A stretch of 64,000 bases of DNA from Burkholderia sp. GAS332. GTDB lineage: Bacteria > Pseudomonadota > Gammaproteobacteria > Burkholderiales > Burkholderiaceae. This document shows positions 54,271-63,216 of this stretch, piece after piece. The stretch lies in the NCBI GenBank assembly GCA_900142905.1, contig FSRV01000003.1:248001-312000 (forward strand), written 5' to 3'. Numbering within the stretch: position 1 is the first letter of the stretch; every line of letters starts with the position of its first letter. The translations under genes were made by a program, and so were the position numbers. The notes under the pieces were generated by a model that saw only the letters and a list, made by a program, of their open reading frames with translations, made no database searches and was not told where the DNA came from.

Positions 54271-54698
54271 TGCACCACCAGAGTAGTCTCCCGACTCGTG
54301 GAAATCAGCTGTCGAATCTTGAGCGGCAGGATAATACAGCCCTCCGAGGCCTCGCCCGGACGCTCAATACTATCGGCGTGTATCAAAAAGCCCGACCGTC
54401 CATAGGTCTGCGTGCCCGGTTCGGGTGTCAAGGCCATGTAGTGAGGGCCGTGACGTGAAGAACTGCGTGGTAGACCAATGCGGTAGACACCGCGCGGAAT
54501 CGGGCCGACGTCGCGTTTCTGCTCGACGCGCGAATTGTTCTTTCCCTCGCCGCCGCCCGAGTAACCGGTCGCCACGATCACGCCGTTGCGCCTCAGTTCG
54601 CCCGAACTCTGGCTGTATATCCACGGCGCGGCCACTTCCAGCAGTTCGGCTAATGTGACAGATAGGGCACCGATTATCACCACCACCAGCGTTCTCAT
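54267..54698 (-). CDS. Tlde1-like (DUF2778) L,D-transpeptidase-fold antibacterial effector
   Basis: ATG 54698, 143 aa. After a hydrophobic N-terminus it reads WIYSQSSGELRRNGVIVATG, YSGGGEGKNN, DVGPIPRGVYRIG and GRSGFLIHADS, then ASEGCIILP. His107 and Cys121 fit the H-x(13)-C core of the Tlde1/DUF2778 family. These are type VI secretion effectors that cleave or exchange peptidoglycan cross-bridges in target cells. No PAAR, VgrG or Eag gene is visible nearby; an IS5 remnant lies upstream, so a delivery partner may have been lost. The overlapping immunity gene supports the call. Confidence 0.8.
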   Translation of the reverse strand: MRTLVVVIIGALSVTLAELLEVAAPWIYSQSSGELRRNGVIVATGYSGGGEGKNNSRVEQKRDVGPIPRGVYRIGLPRSSSRHGPHYMALTPEPGTQTYGRSGFLIHADSIERPGEASEGCIILPLKIRQLISTSRETTLVVQ

Positions 54699-54713
54699 GA
54701 TGCACCCATCGGA

Positions 54714-54953
54714 TCAGACAAAACCGGCGGAAATGCGCGGCCGGGCAACAATCCGAAACCCGACTTCCTGACTTCCGACAAAGTCAGTCGAAAAGGCGAC
54801 CGTGGCACATCCCGCCCACGCGGTGGCAACCCGCAACACCTTCAGGGTCATATTCTCCCCCATCTGGGCAAATTCCGGTCCCGCCGGTCCAACCGTCTGC
54901 CGCGTCGAATTGGTGATGTCGCCTGTTCGTGGACCGACGGCGGCGCATGCCAT
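54714..54953 (-). CDS. hypothetical protein upstream of the effector gene
   Basis: 79 codons from ATG 54953, ending 15 bases before the effector start, so the two could be co-transcribed. PEFAQMGENMTLKVLRVATA and FVGSQEVGFRIVARP are the least random parts. The frame is open a few codons further upstream (LIAIMACAAVG), which would resemble a signal peptide, but no good start is seen there. Weak support. Confidence 0.35.
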   Translation of the reverse strand: MACAAVGPRTGDITNSTRQTVGPAGPEFAQMGENMTLKVLRVATAWAGCATVAFSTDFVGSQEVGFRIVARPRISAGFV

Positions 54954-55106
54954 AATCGCGATAAGTGTTCAACGGAATCCGGTCGGCTGACAAATCAGCC
55001 GGCGACACCGGACGATAGCGGAGGTATATCCGGATCACGTTGCCGTCATTGGAGGCATTGGTGCATGGAGGCAGCGCGGGACGTAACGCGCCCCTTACCC
55101 GATGGA

Positions 55107-55930
55107 CTATGCTGGCTGAATCTTGCAACGGATGGACTTCTGGCGTGCCGTGGCCAGCCCGCGGTTGAGCACCGTAACGCCGACGACTGCTTCGGTGTGC
55201 TGGGCATCGGGATCGCGTGCCCGACGACGCGGATCGATCAGCGCGTTGGTGCGCCCCATCGTCGAGTCGACCAGGAGTCGCTGGTCATAGACTCGTCGCC
55301 TCCTGTCATCCCGGTCGCCCCTGTACCTCAATCGCTTCCAGCTGGTGATCACGCCGGGCCGGCGGCCCGGTCTCACAGTTCCGCACGGCGTCCGATCGAG
55401 ACGGAATCACGATCTGCGCTGCCGTGTTGCGCGACCTGCGATGGATCGGCCCCGTTCTGGTCCGTGAGTGAACGCGCCACAACCAGTCCTGTGCCGGCGT
55501 CGAGCGCCAGATGCAGCTTGCGCCAGCCGCGGCGTGACTTCACGCCATGTTTTCTCCTGCAGCCACTGTCCGCGCCGTAGATCTGAAGCCCGGGGCCGTC
55601 AACCAGCACGTCCAATGACGCGCGACTGACAGCGGGGCGCCGCTTCGCACGCCGGCTCAACGTCGTGTGATCGGGGATCGGCAATCCCAGTCCCTTCAAC
55701 TGCACCACCGAACCCAGCAGGCCTTCGGCCTGGCGCAACCGCACCCGAAACGCACTGCCCGGCATCAGGGCGCTTTCAATCGCCTGATCCGAATAGCGTG
55801 GCTCGCGGCCCCGCAGGGTGCACCGGGGTGCCTGCCACTACACGAACGCCGCCTGCGTGATCCACGACGTCACGCTGCCCCGGGTGCGCAGGCCCGCTCG
55901 TACTCCGGCCAGTTCGTCACGCGGTGCGCC
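55107..55930 (-). mobile_element. IS5-family (IS903-group-like) transposase remnant (copy C)
   Basis: The minus strand begins MAHRVTNWPEYER (about 55935) and continues RGSVTSWITQAAF, YSDQAIESALMPG, AEGLLGSVVQLKGLGLPIPD, HTTLSRRAKRRPAVSRASLD, VLVDGPGLQIYGADSG, GWRKLHLALDAGTGLVVARS and, after shifts, RTNALIDPR and VTVLNRGLATARQ. The D of VDGPGL and of LALDAG are catalytic-type positions. Several frameshifts; inactive. Confidence 0.8.
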
Positions 55931-56065
55931 ATCTTCGGGATGTGATGCCGTCGATCGGTGTTGTGCTTGCATGGCATGCTGCACTTCAGAAAAATCAGGC
56001 TGTCACTCGCTTACCCACGCCTTCCATCGACCTATCCATGCACCAATGCCATTTGACGCACCAGG

Positions 56066-56470
56066 CTATTGGTGAGCGCTTGCCGCGCACAGGTGGCGAT
56101 GCCTGAAATATCCTTTGCGTTGCCGCGTCAAGTCAGCCTGAATGGACAAGGGCGGATTGACCGAAAAACGCTGTACGTCAAGGCTTCCGATATAGAGACC
56201 GAGATAGTCCTGCGCCCGAAGGCATGGCCGCAGCGGGCCGTCCCACTTTGCCATCTTCCCGGCCCATCGATTCGACAATGCATGCAATCCCTTGACGACC
56301 TCCTGATCGTAGCGCCGACGGTCACCGTCAGCCGCAGCGCGGTTCGCCATCGCATACAGGGCGTTCATGTCGATGACGGCCGCGCGCGCATCGCGCTTTT
56401 GCTGTGCTAACGGCACCCCGTAAACAGACCCGGCGAAAGACAGGGCAACGATCAGGGCAAGACACTTCAT
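56066..56470 (-). CDS. secreted hypothetical protein, C-terminus replaced
   Basis: ATG 56470, 134 aa, with GGAG a few bases upstream. A signal peptide (MKCLALIVALSFAGSVYG) is followed by helical sequence (DARAAVIDMNALYAMANRAA, LHALSNRWAGKMAKWDGPL, CLRAQDYLGLYIGSLD). The last 20 residues are basic and do not fit, and lie beside IS sequence, so the true C-terminus was probably lost. It is a periplasmic protein and could be an orphan effector-immunity protein like the gene at 53791; that is only suggested by proximity. Confidence 0.5.
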   Translation of the reverse strand: MKCLALIVALSFAGSVYGVPLAQQKRDARAAVIDMNALYAMANRAAADGDRRRYDQEVVKGLHALSNRWAGKMAKWDGPLRPCLRAQDYLGLYIGSLDVQRFSVNPPLSIQADLTRQRKGYFRHRHLCAASAHQ

Positions 56471-56503
56471 TCGACATACTCCAGAGGAGGATAGAACGTC
56501 CGA

Positions 56504-56704
56504 CTATCTGATATCTTTCACGAACGCTGGAGCGAGTCGGATGACGAACAGCGCGAATGCGACGCTGAACAGCAACAGCACGCGGGTGAAGAACTGGATA
56601 ATGAGTGAAAATCCATGAGGGGAAACTAGGTCGTACCGGATACGCAAGCCGTGCGCCGAGCAGCCCATCATATTGGATAAGCCCGCATGAAGTCTGTGAG
56701 ACAA
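56504..56704 (-). CDS. small hypothetical membrane protein
   Basis: 66 codons from ATG 56704, ending 34 bases before the secreted protein. One hydrophobic segment near the C-terminus (IIQFFTRVLLLFSVAFALFV). Earlier residues look random and a start at an internal Met is possible. Weak support. Confidence 0.35.
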   Translation of the reverse strand: MSHRLHAGLSNMMGCSAHGLRIRYDLVSPHGFSLIIQFFTRVLLLFSVAFALFVIRLAPAFVKDIR

Positions 56705-56764
56705 ATCCTAAAATATCAGTGTTGTCCCGACGTGCCCAGGGCCATCGCATGAAGCGTTAGGTGG

Positions 56765-57180
56765 TCAAGTGCCTTGCCAGCCAAGGAGTTGAGCGAGACA
56801 TCGGTCGGTCGCGCAGGCCAGCATGCGGCGATATTTCAGTCCCGCTTTGGTGGTGCGATACTGTCGGAGCAGATTGTTCGCGATGCGGCGCACGACGCGA
56901 AGCGCGGCGCGGCGTTGTTCACGCGCACCCGGGGACTGCTCCTCTCCGAAGGCCATATCCAGCGTCCAGTGCATGCCATTTCTATGCACCACCAGTGCGC
57001 GCGGACCGTGTAGGCAATGCACATCGCGTCGGGTGGCAGGCTGGAGAGGTGGGAGCGGCGTTCCGTTGTGATGCCGTCGCCGATCTCGCGCGTGGACTCG
57101 ACCATTACGATCGATCGCAGATCCGGCCACAGATCAGGCTCGTGCTGCCAGCACGTGAGTATGTCGGCGACGATGCAGCA
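56765..57180 (-). mobile_element. ISAs1-family transposase C-terminal remnant
   Basis: Pieces on the minus strand read LRSIVMVESTREIGDGITTE, RRSHLSSLPPDA, then in another frame HWTLDMAFGEEQSPGAREQ, ANNLLRQYRTTKAGLKYRRM and QLLGWQGT. This is the final third of an ISAs1-type transposase, the part missing from the copy at 14514. It is joined directly to an IS3 orfA fragment. Confidence 0.75.
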
Positions 57181-57430
57181 GTGTCTCGATGCGACCATGC
57201 CTACTTTCGCACGCAGCCGCGGCAACTCCATCTGCTCCGGACCCACAAGCTTTGTGCCGACGCCCGCAAGCCCGCCTTCTCGCTCGGCCTTGACCCAGTT
57301 GGATACCGTCTGCTCTACCACCAGCGTCGCGCCTACTGCCGCTATGGCTTTGCCCTGCCCTAGCCAGCCGAACTGCTCCAGCTCGAACTCGAGCGTGTAA
57401 CGCGCCCGCTTGGCGTTGCCTGTCATTGCT
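57181..57430 (-). mobile_element. IS3-family orfA fragment
   Basis: The minus strand reads RARYTLEFELEQFGWLGQGK, AIAAVGATLVVEQTVSNWVK and AEREGGLAGVGTKLVGPEQM, the helix-turn-helix OrfA of IS3 elements, starting at about 57424. It loses similarity after RLRAKVGM, where the ISAs1 piece begins. The matching orfB end lies at 61080-61422, on the other side of the sensor kinase gene. Confidence 0.75.
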
Positions 57431-57635
57431 TCGCTCCTTGCTTGGGTTTGCCTGCTCGGCAAGGGATTCGTTTTCCGGAGCCAAGCTCAGTTGTAGAATG
57501 GATCGACATGCGTACACCATGGACGAAAATGTATGTTTAGTGTCTAACTGACGTGATCGTTCTGGATGCCAGATATTTCGTACGAATCCTTCGCTTCCCC
57601 CATAGATCAAATTTTTCAATTTCGCGATTCCACAC

Positions 57636-60600
57636 ATGACGAAACGTACTGGATCCTTTCCTGGAGTATCTTCCGGCGAAAGTCTGTCTGTGATCGGGCA
57701 GGAATCAATTGAGTTGAGCCTCTTGGGCCGCTATCAGCGCGTACTATTGTTCGGCGGCGGCGTCGTGCTTTCGATCGTGATTGTGTTTGCGACTAGTCTC
57801 GTTTTGTATGGAACGGTGAAGGATTACATCGCCGAGCGTCGGGCTGTGTTCTCGACACATAAGTCATTAGTGCAACTGGAGATCGAAAGCCGGCAGTCGG
57901 CGTTGCGCCGCATCGTAAACAACGCCGAATCGCTATGGAGCGGCCATCCGATGCCGACGCCTTCTTTGCTCAAGGCGTTTGAGACTGCGAACGGTCGTGT
58001 AATTGTGCAGGCGACTCCGATGTTCCACCCGATGCTCGCGATGGGACAGATCTCCACACAACGATCTGCAACACCGCTGGCCAGATACCTGGGACTGGTC
58101 GAGCAGCAGGCTAATACCGCAATCGCAAATGCCGATCCACGCGCTCGTCCTGCGATGGGCTATGCGTACACTCCCGACAATCGTTTTATCGTAATTGTGC
58201 CTTCTCCGGCTGGGGGGAGTGACTTTGTGTTTAAGTCGACTGACACGCATGATGTCAGCGATCTCATCCAGCATCTTTCATTTGATATCGGCGATCTCTC
58301 CGACAGTACCACGTCCGCCCGCTGGGAGGAGTCCGGGCATATCGTCTTTCAGCCTGCCGCGGTCGATCCGCTGACGGGCGAAAGTGTATTCAGGATGGTC
58401 GAACCCGCGTTCGAAAACAACAAGCCTTTCATGATCTTCGTCATGAACTTTCCGGTAAGCGTACTGATGACGCGGTTCGAGCAGGCACCCCTCGACACGA
58501 CGATTATGCTCGTCGACCGAACCGGAAGGGTTCTCCTGAGCAAGGACCGGACGAGGGCCTCGATTGACGGCGGCGCCCTCATGCGTGACTCGCTTGCTTC
58601 GAAGTCATGGCAAAGAGGATTCACCGGGCTTGACGACAGTTATCGGGACGGTGTGTTCAGCATCAGTGACCGCGTGTCGGATACCGACTGGGTGCTCGTC
58701 TATTCCTACTCGTGGCGTACCATCGCAATAGCACTATGGTCCGATATTCTTCGCTATATGACGACCACGTTGCTCATGCTCGGCACACTTTGGGTGTTGC
58801 TCGTGCTATTCAATCGCAAGGTGTTCATGCCTGTCTACGAGCGCTCCCATCGCGTATTCGAGAGCGAGAATCTGAACCGGGCGATCATGATGACGTCGCC
58901 GTTTGGCGTGTGCCTGATGTCCCTGGTCCGTGAGGAAGTACTCTTGCAGAACACGACGATGGAGCGATATTCAGCAGCGGCTGGCGCTACGTCGCCGCCT
59001 TTGCATCGCCAGATGCTCGCTCTCTATCGACAGCAAGCACGGGATGCGACGACGCTAGACGACTGCGAAATGGCGCTTGTTGTTGCGGATGGCGAACGGG
59101 TTGATCTGCTCGTCAACGCAGTCAAAACGAAATATCACAGTGCGGAGGCACTTCTGTGCAGCTTTTCGGATATCACCGCGCGCAAAGACACAGAGCGCAA
59201 GCGGGAAGAAGCCCGAGTCGCTGCAGATGAAGCAAACCGAGCGAAATCCGCCTTTCTTGCAGCGATGAGTCACGAGATCCGCACACCGCTCAATGCCATT
59301 GTGGGGAATCTGGAATTACTCGCCCATTCTCCGCTCAGTGTTATCCAGAAGGACCGGCTGGAAACCATCCGCACGTCGTCCGACGCGCTGCTGGCAACGA
59401 TCGGAGACATTCTTGATTTCTCGAAGATCGAGGCCGGGGAGATGTCGCTTGAACAGATCGAATTCGATGTGATCGATGTGGCCGAGCGGGCGCTGACGAT
59501 CTTCGCGCCGATCGCTCGAACGAAAGGAGTGCTGCTTTACGGAGTGTTCAACATAGCGAGTGCGCAGTTGATGCGAGGGGACCCCGTTCGCCTCGGGCAA
59601 ATCGTACACAACCTGCTCAGCAACGCAATCAAGTTCACGCTGGCGGGCAAGGTGACGCTGCGGCTATCGCTGGAGTCGGTCCCGGACGGCGGGGCTACCG
59701 TGATCATCACGGTGGAGGATACCGGAATCGGGATCTCACCCGAGCAGCTGCACACGCTTTTCCAGGCATTTTCTCAGGCTGACACATCAATCAACAGACG
59801 TTTTGGTGGATCTGGACTCGGGCTCGCGTTGTCCCGCCGCCTCGCGAGTGCATTGGGGGGGGAGATTTCTGTCCTCAGTGAACAGGGGGCCGGAAGCCGT
59901 TTCACCTTACGGTTACCGCTTGGTGCCGGCATGATCGCCGCGCACGAACCAACCGACTTTGCGGGTGAACCGGTGATCTTCCTGTCGTCCGCCGACGAAT
60001 GGCGCGAGTTTGCCGTGCCGCATCTCGAGGCGCGCGGCCTGCGCGTCCACGTATGCTCGCACCCCGCGATGGTCGATGAAGACAGCCTGTCGGCGGCACG
60101 CGCGCTCATCATCTGCGGCGAGCATGACACGTGGCGTCCGTCGGAGGAGAACCACCTCATCGAAGAGGCCGCCTGCGTTATCGACTGCCATCGTGACGGT
60201 CCTGCGCGGCCGGTGCGTACGGGGCGGATCACGAGTGTCTCGTGCTATTCGCTAAAAGGCCTTGAAGTAGCGTTGCTTCAGACTTTGCGCGACGAGGAGC
60301 CAGCGATTGCGGCGAGCCCCCAGCCAACAATCCGTGCGACTGACGATGACCGCGCACGGCTGATCGCGCCGAACCAGCTACGTGTCCTCGTGGCCGAGGA
60401 TAACGCAGTCAACCAGCAGCTCTTTACTGAACAGCTCGCGATTCTTGGTTGCAAGTCACTCATCGTTGGCTGCGGGAAGGAGGCACTGGACGCGTTGACT
60501 GACGGCGACTGGGACATCCTCCTCACCGACCTCAACATGCCGGGAATGAGCGGGTATGAGCTGGCCTCCGCCGTCCACGAGCGATGGCCGTCGCTACCGA

Positions 60601-61055
60601 TCATGGCGGTAACCGCCTACGCCACTGTTGAGGAGCACGCTCGATGCGAAACTGCAGGCATGCATCGTGTGCTGATCAAGCCCCTTTCGCTCGGCGGGCT
60701 GTACGACGCGCTGACTGCTGTCGCCGACACGGCTCGGGCGAGCCTCACTAGACCTGCGAATGAGCGCCTCTCGGTGCTCGGGGGCAAGCCGATTCCCGCG
60801 CATCTGCACGTCATCTTCACGGAATCATGCGTGGCGTCGCTGAAGGCGATTCACGTCGCGCAGGAGAGTGATGACGTGGACACCGTCGTCGCCGAACTAC
60901 ATTCGCTGTGTGGTGCACTCGGGGTGTTCGGGCAAACATCGCTCGCGCGGCAGTGCCGGGAGATCGAGTCGCAGGTCAAGATCGATGGGCTCAAGGGGCT
61001 GAGTGGCCAGTTTGTCCGGTTTGAGGCTGCGTTGCGGACGCTCACTGAACGCTGA
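57636..61055 (+). CDS. hybrid sensor histidine kinase with receiver and HPt domains (RcsC/BvgS-like)
   Basis: ATG 57636, 1139 aa. Membrane spans at about residues 36-59 and 368-392 frame a 300-residue periplasmic sensor. A linker with a weak PAS-like part follows, then the H-box FLAAMSHEIRTPLNAIVGNL (His546), the N-box NLLSNAIKFTLAGKV, GTGIGIS-type DTGIGISPEQL and GGSGLGLALSRRL. An intermediate domain carries IFLSSADEWREFAVPHLEAR. The receiver has VLVAEDNAVNQQ and the acceptor Asp965 in LLTDLNMPGMSG. A C-terminal HPt carries His1089 in HSLCGALGVFG. Such phosphorelays pass phosphate on to a separate response regulator, which is not in the window. Flanked by the two halves of an IS3 element. 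Confidence 0.93.
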   Translation: MTKRTGSFPGVSSGESLSVIGQESIELSLLGRYQRVLLFGGGVVLSIVIVFATSLVLYGTVKDYIAERRAVFSTHKSLVQLEIESRQSALRRIVNNAESLWSGHPMPTPSLLKAFETANGRVIVQATPMFHPMLAMGQISTQRSATPLARYLGLVEQQANTAIANADPRARPAMGYAYTPDNRFIVIVPSPAGGSDFVFKSTDTHDVSDLIQHLSFDIGDLSDSTTSARWEESGHIVFQPAAVDPLTGESVFRMVEPAFENNKPFMIFVMNFPVSVLMTRFEQAPLDTTIMLVDRTGRVLLSKDRTRASIDGGALMRDSLASKSWQRGFTGLDDSYRDGVFSISDRVSDTDWVLVYSYSWRTIAIALWSDILRYMTTTLLMLGTLWVLLVLFNRKVFMPVYERSHRVFESENLNRAIMMTSPFGVCLMSLVREEVLLQNTTMERYSAAAGATSPPLHRQMLALYRQQARDATTLDDCEMALVVADGERVDLLVNAVKTKYHSAEALLCSFSDITARKDTERKREEARVAADEANRAKSAFLAAMSHEIRTPLNAIVGNLELLAHSPLSVIQKDRLETIRTSSDALLATIGDILDFSKIEAGEMSLEQIEFDVIDVAERALTIFAPIARTKGVLLYGVFNIASAQLMRGDPVRLGQIVHNLLSNAIKFTLAGKVTLRLSLESVPDGGATVIITVEDTGIGISPEQLHTLFQAFSQADTSINRRFGGSGLGLALSRRLASALGGEISVLSEQGAGSRFTLRLPLGAGMIAAHEPTDFAGEPVIFLSSADEWREFAVPHLEARGLRVHVCSHPAMVDEDSLSAARALIICGEHDTWRPSEENHLIEEAACVIDCHRDGPARPVRTGRITSVSCYSLKGLEVALLQTLRDEEPAIAASPQPTIRATDDDRARLIAPNQLRVLVAEDNAVNQQLFTEQLAILGCKSLIVGCGKEALDALTDGDWDILLTDLNMPGMSGYELASAVHERWPSLPIMAVTAYATVEEHARCETAGMHRVLIKPLSLGGLYDALTAVADTARASLTRPANERLSVLGGKPIPAHLHVIFTESCVASLKAIHVAQESDDVDTVVAELHSLCGALGVFGQTSLARQCREIESQVKIDGLKGLSGQFVRFEAALRTLTER

Positions 61056-61079
61056 TAGTCGTCGGGTAGTGAAGCGCCC

Positions 61080-61422
61080 CCGGAATCCCGGAGACCGTAT
61101 TGCTTGAGCCGCGCCCCGGTGGTGGACCCAGCGAGTTTTGAATCATAAGCGGCTTGCGCCTCGACAGGTGGAACGTTGCCGGTCGGCTTGAGCAGTTGCG
61201 GATGGTTGAACCAGTCGACTCGTTCGAGCGTGTGGCCATTTCGACGGCCTGCAGCTTGCGCCACGGCCCAAGCCAATGGATCACTTCTGCCTCGTACCGG
61301 CCGTTAATCGTATCAGCCCCTGCATTGTCGTAGGGGTCCCCCAAGCCGCCCACCGACGGCTTCACCGGACTTGCACCTCGATTCAAGTGTTGCTCGTAGC
61401 AAAGGCGATATCGGCATATCAA
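61080..61422 (-). mobile_element. IS3-family orfB 3' remnant
   Basis: The minus strand reads PSVGGLGDPYDNAGADTING, RYEAEVIHWLGPWRKLQAVE, the region of the last catalytic Glu of IS3 integrase domains. After a frameshift it continues RVDWFNHPQLLKPTGNVPPV, EAQAAYDSKLAG. The N-terminal part of orfB is absent. Confidence 0.8.
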
Positions 61423-61527
61423 GAAACGAATTTTTACGTACGTTAAGGCCGCAGACGTCCCGTCGCTAGCGACCGTAGTGCACTATTTTCAGGAAGACGA
61501 AACCAGACAGCGAATGTTGCAGGAGAT

Positions 61528-62454
61528 TCACGAGTGACCTGCGGGTCGAAGCATCGGATATGTAAACAGGAAAAAGTGCAGCACGTTCAGACCAAAATGG
61601 GCCAGCACGGCGGCCTGAAGTCCGCCGAAGCGATAAGCCAACCCATATCCGATTCCCGCGACGCTCCCCATCACCAGCCATTGCCATCCACCTGAAATAT
61701 GCAACAGCCCGAACAATAGCGCTGCTGTGCAAAGGGCAAGCGCATCTCCGTAGGATCGCTGCTTGAGCAGACGGCTTAGGCCACCCTGCAGATAGCCGCG
61801 AAACAAGGCCTCTTCGGTGAAAGTGACGAGAAGCAGATTGTTCAGCAGCCACAGCCAGCTGGCGGACGGCCATTTGGGCGCCCACGTGACGAGTCCGAGC
61901 ATTACTGCAACGGCCAGGCAAGCCGCCGCCGTAATCAGTAAACCACCGATACCTGATATCAACGACGCACGCAGTTCGTGTTGAGGCCGAATCCAGGGTA
62001 ACACCAACAGCAGCCAGAAGCCAATCAGAGGCTTGTCGAGGTTGAGATACATCGTGAATGGCGCGGCATCCAGCGTGAAGCGTTCTGGGCCGATAACCCG
62101 CGGATTATGAAAGCCGGGTAGCCAATGCATGCTCAATGCGATTGCGAGCACGATGAACAGTGCGTGCCCAATGTATTGGACGTGTGCATTGCGGTTCGAC
62201 CGTACGGCATAGGCGGCAAGGAGAAGCGACGCAACGGGGATGGCCGCCTGTAATCCGAGCTGCCCATTCGCCAGCGCAGCGCCATAGCCCAGGACAAGCA
62301 GCCCCAGACTCAGCCATCGAATCGCGGACAACCATGTCGCCGGCACGGCAAGGAAAATTGCAACCCACGGTAACGCAAACATGTCGGCTCCTGGGAATTG
62401 ATCGCCCGGAAGCCAGGCTAATTGTCTGGACATAACCATGTCAGGCCGAAGCAT
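61528..62454 (-). CDS. CPBP-family intramembrane metalloprotease
   Basis: ATG 62454 (308 aa; a start at codon 7 or 8 is also possible). About eight hydrophobic spans. The three CPBP motifs are visible: TEEALFRGYLQG (Glu214-Glu215), LLFGLLHISGG and AHFGLNVLHFF. The family includes the CAAX-processing proteases and bacterial proteins linked to bacteriocin self-immunity. Here no peptide bacteriocin gene is seen. The gene looks intact and stands alone between an IS3 remnant and a resolvase remnant. Confidence 0.88.
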   Translation of the reverse strand: MLRPDMVMSRQLAWLPGDQFPGADMFALPWVAIFLAVPATWLSAIRWLSLGLLVLGYGAALANGQLGLQAAIPVASLLLAAYAVRSNRNAHVQYIGHALFIVLAIALSMHWLPGFHNPRVIGPERFTLDAAPFTMYLNLDKPLIGFWLLLVLPWIRPQHELRASLISGIGGLLITAAACLAVAVMLGLVTWAPKWPSASWLWLLNNLLLVTFTEEALFRGYLQGGLSRLLKQRSYGDALALCTAALLFGLLHISGGWQWLVMGSVAGIGYGLAYRFGGLQAAVLAHFGLNVLHFFLFTYPMLRPAGHS

Positions 62455-62574
62455 ACCCTAACCTGACGCTAGGAAAGCCTGTCGGAAACGTCAGGATAGA
62501 GCCGTCTTTCCAATTGTTCGACACATTGCCCCGAACTTCGTAGTTTTCAAGCTGAGATTTTCATTGGATGTGCG

Positions 62575-62925
62575 TCGTGAAGAACGCTCAGCGAGTCGGC
62601 TATGTGCGGGTCAGTACGTTCGAGTAGAGCGCCGAACACCAGCTTGACGGCGTCGAGCTGGATTGCAGCTTTACCGACAAGGCGTCGGGCAAGGGCACGA
62701 AACGCCCACAACTCGAGGCGCTGAGTTTTATGCGAGCCGGCGACACGCGGTGATTCACAGCATGGACCGCTTCGCGCGAAAGCTCGACGATCTGCGGCAT
62801 ATCGTCCAATCTCTCACGCAGCGCGATGTACGCATCGAATTTAAAAAGGAGAGCTTGGCGTTCACGGGCGAGGACTCGTCCATGGTGAACCTTATGCTAT
62901 CAGTTCGTCATTCAACGCGTTATCG
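62575..62925 (+). pseudogene. serine resolvase/invertase remnant
   Basis: The frames give RVGYVRVSTFE (with the nucleophile Ser of the YVRVST motif), stop, HQLDGVELDCSFTDKASGKG, then after a frameshift HSMDRFARKLDDLRHIVQSL, TQRDVRIEFKKESLAFTGED. It ends at MVNLMLSV. The core catalytic domain is present in pieces; the C-terminal DNA-binding part is missing. Likely a Tn3-type resolvase left by a lost transposon. Confidence 0.8.
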
Positions 62926-63216
62926 GTAACCGCCCGCCCCTGACCGTATAGGCGCCTGATGAAGGCGAAGCCATGCTTTCCCGGAGCACAAATGTGACTG
63001 CGTCCACAAAGGAATGGACAAGATGCCGCCAAGACCTTCAAGGCAATTCAAGATGGATTGCGCGTGCACTTACTGTAGTGGACTTTCACCTCCGAATGAG
63101 TGTGCCGCTGCCCGGCGCATCAATAAAATGACGTTCGGTCACCCGAACGCCCACTTCAGTGCGAAAAAATCACGTTCCGCTAAAAACTAAAGACTCAGCG
63201 TTCGGGTTCCTTTCTA
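62926..63216. other. intergenic, no gene recognised
   Basis: About 290 bases between the resolvase remnant and the end of the trimeric autotransporter. A short inverted word (AACGTGATTTTTTCGC and nearby GAACGT) lies at 63145-63180 but is not convincing as a terminator. Confidence 0.3.
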
